64,000 nt of DNA. Source: Lepisosteus oculatus (taxonomy: Eukaryota > Chordata > Actinopteri > Semionotiformes > Lepisosteidae). Both the position numbers and the translations under genes were made by a program. The notes beneath the pieces are model-generated. The model had not been told where the DNA came from and made no database searches. It was given only the letters and a program-made list of their open reading frames with translations. Position 1 is the first letter of the stretch, and every line of letters begins with the position of its first letter. Shown here one piece after another: positions 59,790 to 64,000 of the stretch. The stretch covers positions 1,662,501-1,726,500 of the forward strand of contig NC_090714.1 of the NCBI RefSeq assembly GCF_040954835.1, read 5' to 3'.

Positions 59790-60040
59790 GTTTTTCGCAA
59801 ATCCACTTCTGCATCATCACACACGTTAGTATTGACGCTTTCACCTCTGAATTAAGCCTCAGGTGACCTCCTGTCCTGGAGAACCAGGGGAGTAAGAAAT
59901 TAACAATGCTCCCAAAGGCTTCGTCCAGCTGATGATTAATATTTACAAACACCTCTTTTCCTCCACAACCTTCTAAGACACCGACTCTGATGTAGTCCAG
60001 TTGGGAGATTTCTTTAGGAATGCAATGCAATTCTGCCGGC
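59790..60040 (-). promoter_or_regulatory. Complex block: enhancer-like or minus-strand exon
   Basis: On the minus strand the block is open for 103 codons, with a protein-like core (GCGGKEVFVNINHQLDEAFG, then FLLPWFSR). It also carries enhancer-type motifs: ATTAATCATCAGCTGG, AGCATTGTTAATTTC and GGTCACCTGAGGCTTAATTC. A donor-like CAGAG then GTGAAA sits inside the frame, but no good acceptor precedes it. A conserved enhancer is slightly favoured over an exon of the gene ending at 31.3 kb. Confidence 0.35.
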
Positions 60041-60080
60041 TTCCATTATACGGATACAAATACTATCTGTGCAACTGGCC

Positions 60081-60562
60081 TCGTCTAGTAAGATGTCAGA
60101 AGCTGCCCAAAGCTGGACCTGGTCAGTACTGGCACAGGGGACCCCCCAGGGGGAGGCCGGTGGACCAGGTGGATCTCTCCACTCTGGATCAGCCAACCGA
60201 TCCCTAAGGATTAGGATTTGGGACACCGCAGTGCAGGAGGTGCTGTCTGTTAGATGAAACATTAGAGCAGGGTCTTCACTGCTTGGCCATTAACGATGAA
60301 TGATCCCGCTCCCGTTTTTTTGAAAGAGTAAGGGCGCTAAACCCAGTGTCCTCGCCAACGTCCACAGCGGCGCTTGTACAATACGACCTTCCTACTGTGA
60401 TGCTCCCCCTTCACCCCGCTGGGGAAGCCATGCATCCCTTCTCCAGCGGATCTGCTGTGTATGGGGGTGGCTGGAGGACGATGTCTGCTACAGTAGGTAT
60501 CAACCAGTTGGGTGCCACACTTCAGTGGGGTTCCTCTCCCGGATGTAAATGTCATTACAAGT
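60081..60562 (+). mobile_element. 5S-rRNA-derived SINE
   Basis: The head (60,081-60,175) follows the second half of 5S rRNA: GTCAGAAGCT, then GGACCTGGTCAGTACTGG, GGGGACC and a final GG-GG-CC-GGTG. That span holds the internal Pol III promoter region. The body continues with CTGTCTGTTAGATGAAACATTAGAGC, close to the CTGTCAGATGAGACGTTAAACC block of fish 5S SINEs. Then come AAGAGTAAGGGCGCT and CCAGTGTCCTCGCCAACGTC, and it ends near GGATGTAAATGTCATTACA. The Pol III C box is altered, so the copy is probably silent. It is nearly full length. Confidence 0.75.
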
Positions 60563-60569
60563 GAAATGG

Positions 60570-62420
60570 ATTAATATCTGAGACCTTATTAAAAAAATAA
60601 TGTCTCCCTGACTCAGTGTAGCTCTATTTTGTTTTCTTATTTTGCTGTAAAAATGCGACATTGCTTTTATTTGAACAAAGCAAAACAATCTCCTTGATCT
60701 TCATCCCTCAGACTTGGAAATAAAGACATTCAATACCTTGGGCACAGAAACATGTACAGATAAGCCGGGTGACAATGAAACACAATCTATAGTACACAGC
60801 CAGATGCCACCTATTGTAAAAGGCTGCTTTTCACACATATTTGGATTTAGAATTTGGATATTCAACATAACAGCTGCTCAGGCTTCAACACCTGATTTGA
60901 AACTAAAAGCACTCAACCCCTTAGCTGAGGAGCTATGGTAATTATGAATAATGTAACAAGCATAACATTGCTTTGACCTCAGTAGGATATGAATCAGAAT
61001 TTATTGTATCTCTTATGTGTTACTGTTCTTTCAGTATGAAGGTGAGCATTCCATTAAAACATCATGACATATGCTGCTTTGTAATCATATTAGAGCAAAA
61101 TGATCATTTTATCTCTGTAACAGCACCAAGTAGTGGCTGTATAATGTTCTATAAAATCAGAAGGAGTGAACTTTAATAAATATCATTAAATTTAACACAA
61201 ATCGAAATAAAAAACAAACAACCCACAATACATCATCTCGTGATTCATTTGTAAATTCATCTGCTGCTAGAGAAAATCAAATTACTTGCTAATCTCCAAA
61301 TCACTACAAGCATTTTGATTCCTCAAATATTTTCTATGCACAAATAGCACAACAGGACATATCTGTGGGTTGATGTATTTACAGATTCCATGAAAGTTGT
61401 AAATATCAACAATCTTTACTGATACATGTATCTTTTGGACAACATCCAAAAATTAAACTTCAACTGAAATCTACATCTGAGACACCAGTTCAGTAAATAG
61501 CTTATAGATATACAGTACAAAACATACCAGATTGTTTATAAAATCCTTGTTTTGTAATGGATTTGCAAGGAATTTAACACTATTTCCTCAAGATTTGCAT
61601 TTTAGTGCTGCCTGCCAGACTGTCGAAAATATTTTTCATACAATTTTATTATCTTTACAACTTAAATGTTTTACAGTGTTCCTGGATAATATTAGGTACT
61701 GAAGCGATGAAACAGCAACACATTCCTTGTCATAAACTTCAAACCTGCTTTGAAGTTAACTAGGAAGCCATATACTGGTCCCACTGTTTCTGTCCTTCAG
61801 ACGCAGACTGACGCTAACTAACCCATCTGGCAGGAGTCCAGCTACCTATTGTTGACGTCTTGTCTCTCCTGGGTGCCTCTGGAGAGTTTCTCTTTTTAAA
61901 GGAAACTGCAAGGTCTTGTACACATACATTAACACGCTGGAACGTGCAATCCTGTCAAGGCTCATTAGCTGAAATAAAAGAGATTGAGATTGAGACGGCG
62001 CCACATTCCACACTGCTAACAAGGAAAAATAAAGATTCATTAATAAAAAAAACTGTAGACAAGGCACTGCAGTTCTGGATTCTGATCTGTTTGGTTGCCA
62101 AACAGTCACTTGCATTTCTAATCAAACACTACAGAAAAGGATACAATTTTTAACAAGACTCAAATCATATATTTTTCCTGTGACACTGGCAATGTGGAGC
62201 TCACTGTTTGTTTGTGTTGAGCAATATAAATTGTGTTCATAGATTTGGTTCTGAATTGTTTATGCAGTGTCAAAAAACACCCATTCCTTTTGCACAAGCA
62301 CAAATCCTTGCCTACTCTAGAGGACAAACCAGAAAAAGCCAAGCAGTGGTCACCAGCACCCAGTGTACTGTACAATGATACAGGTAAAAACATATTAAAG
62401 GACAAGAGATAAAAGGAAAA
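60570..62420. other. No gene seen; AT-rich
   Basis: No recognised exon or element. Overlapping frames at 61,846-62,153 on both strands lack support. Confidence 0.35.
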
Positions 62421-62429
62421 GGATATCCA

Positions 62430-63420
62430 CATGGAGACTACAACAAGTCATACATTTCTTTGAGGACTACAGCAGCTAACAAACTGTTAAGCATGGAGTT
62501 AAACAGTAGATCCAGGACAATAAGGGGAAACTTGCAAACAATGAAAGGAAAATGGCTGATGCACTAAATGAGTGTTTCACTCGGGAGTTCATTAAGGAAG
62601 AAGTCAACAACATGCCTCAGGCAGCATAAGGACAAAACTGTTTTAAATAGTATTAGCATATAAGAGGCAGAGGTGCTTTGGGTACTAGAAGCACTCAAAA
62701 TAAATTCCCAGGGCTCAATTGTATCTTACAAATTGCTTTCAGGGAAACACACAACATTATTCTGAAGCCATGGAGGCAACTCTTTCAGTAGCCAAGAAAG
62801 GGTCTACACAGGCACCGGAGGACTCCTAATGTAGTTAGAACTCCTCACTCGCATCCATGAGAAATGACACAACTGAACCAAGTAATTATAGACCAATCCG
62901 TTCTACTTCCATTACATGTAAGTTAATTGAACTTGTATGTGAAATGTTAGTCATTACAACTAAACTAGACGATCACGTATATGGAAATCGGGAGTAGTCC
63001 ACATGGATTTACGTACTAAAGGAAGATCTTGCACAAGCAACTTGTTAAAATAATTACAGGCAGTCGGCATTTAGGGGAATATGTATTTTTCAATTGTTAA
63101 CTGGTTAACAGAAAAAAAAATATGACAGAAAAGGTAAGGACTGAATGCACAATCTGGCAAAATGTAATAATTGGAGTACCACAGGGAATTTTATACGAAC
63201 AATCCAGATTCTTGTATAGTAAACTAGTCACGTTTGCAGATGATACCAAAATAACAAGATCAGCAAACACGGTAGAATCAACAAAGGGAATTAAAAAGAT
63301 TTAGATAAAGCTTGGGCAAACACCTGGCAGATGATGTTTAATTTAGACAAGTGCAGAGCTTTGCAGGTGGTAAAAACATAAGCTATAAAAACTAAAAATG
63401 GGAAACACTGAGATAGAAGA
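62430..63420 (+). mobile_element. CR1-like LINE relic, reverse-transcriptase region
   Basis: In broken plus frames the order of CR1 ORF2 motifs is visible. KMADALNECFT lies at about 62,550, the pre-RT ALNxYF motif. PSNYRPIRSTSITCKLIEL lies at about 62,880, then a STWIYV...C piece and WQNVIIGVPQG at about 63,155. FADDTKITRSANT at about 63,230 is the catalytic Asp-Asp box, and DLDKAWANTWQMMFNLDKC closes the series at about 63,300-63,355. Several stops and shifts make it dead. The 60-codon frame at 63,122-63,304 is its best preserved piece. Confidence 0.75.
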
Positions 63421-63521
63421 TGCTACTTATGACACGAATATTTATGTTGACATAATTTAAATCATAATATAAGGATATACAGTATAGTGAAAAATGCAGA
63501 ATATAACTATCCAATAATGTA

Positions 63522-63580
63522 GTAGCCACAGGCGCAGATCCTTAGCCACAGTGCCACCACTCCGCCCCAGTGGACATGAG
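63522..63580 (-). repeat. tRNA-derived SINE head
   Basis: On the minus strand, GGGGCGGAGTGGTGGCACTG followed by TGGCTAAGGATCTGCGCCTG matches the head of a fish tRNA-derived SINE. It includes an A-box-like TGGCTAAGGAT. It is truncated after about 55 bases and the B box is lost. Confidence 0.5.
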
Positions 63581-63589
63581 TCTCCACCT

Positions 63590-63935
63590 TCCATTATTCA
63601 AGACACAGCAACACACAGAGAAGTAACTTGCATCAGAAACACTAACCTACAAGACCTCCCAGCTTACTTCAGGCCACTGCAAAATCTCCTAAGGACATAA
63701 ACTGAGCACCTCCAACCCCATAACACGAACAAATCCTTTCAGAAAACACTTTCCCAAGCAAACACACTGCTTCAAGCCCAACATCTCAACAACCTGGACA
63801 CGACGTTCCTCAGAGCCTGTGGACTGGACACGACCAACGTGGCCAACTTACAGCATAATCAAACGGCACCTCACAAGCCTCACTTATCCCACCGAACCAT
63901 GGAACACAATCACATTTCAACCCCAGAGTAAGTTT
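63590..63935 (+). other. G-poor, strand-skewed segment, nearly open frame
   Basis: This segment is very rich in A and C on the plus strand and poor in G. One plus frame stays open from about 63,710 to a TAA near 63,930, with a DTTFLRACGLDTTNVANL stretch. An upstream part is broken by one stop. The tRNA-derived SINE head abuts it on the left. No family was recognised; it may be the continuation of a repeat or a processed remnant. Confidence 0.25.
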
Positions 63936-64000
63936 GAGGGTAGTATCCAGTAGTTACGCTTGCTCTCCAACAAAGCATTGAAATGACTGGAAAACTGAAC

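Noticed and set aside
60081-60175. Genuine 5S rRNA gene
   Set aside because: Only the second half of 5S is present, the C box is altered and SINE body sequence follows directly.

Overview
The window looks like nuclear DNA of a ray-finned fish. Coding density is very low and the DNA is AT-rich, with a few CpG-rich patches. The repeats are of fish type: L2/Rex1-like and CR1-like LINE relics, Tc1-like transposons, an R2-like retroelement tail, gypsy-like LTRs, a Penelope-like tail and a 5S-rRNA-derived SINE. Nothing bacterial, plasmid-like or phage-like was seen. A non-teleost fish (gar, bowfin, sturgeon) is possible but cannot be fixed from the sequence. Most long open frames here are chance frames or transposon remains; real coding sequence appears only as short exons.

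Left third (1-20 kb). A segment of about 1.3 kb at 1-1380 is repeated in the same orientation at about 17,829-19,110. Each copy starts at the polyadenylation end of a gene, so this is part of a tandem array. The body of the second gene (about 16.7-17.9 kb) has a TATA box and a polyadenylation signal but a broken frame. Between the copies, at 6.4-12.7 kb, lies a cluster of CpG-rich promoters and short spliced transcription units on both strands. Two of them, unit A (+, 9.3-10.5 kb) and unit B (-, 12.6-11.2 kb), converge. They share exon layout and promoter blocks, so they look like inverted paralogues. Neither has a convincing conventional protein; B has a spliced 58-codon frame. Just right of them is a 39-codon coding exon (-, 13,414-13,530), then an R2-like retroelement tail (14.7-15.9 kb).

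Middle (20-45 kb). This is intergenic or intronic sequence with two LTR-like segments, a Penelope-like tail with a degenerate hammerhead core, and a terminal coding exon of 52 codons on the minus strand (31,344-31,502). There is also a 10-unit, 27-bp minisatellite (36,873-37,142), several LINE relics and at least one enhancer-like block (40.77-40.90 kb).

Right third (45-64 kb). A 3'-complete L2/Rex1-like fragment is followed by a second enhancer-like block (47.2-47.5 kb). Next come two different Tc1-like transposase relics side by side and a third Tc1-like terminus. Two more enhancer-like blocks, a 5S-derived SINE and a CR1 reverse-transcriptase relic follow. The long AT-rich stretches with scattered complex blocks look like a gene desert or large introns around a developmental gene, but no such gene is visible.

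All gene-level statements rest on reading splice signals, frames and family motifs by eye; no searches were run.
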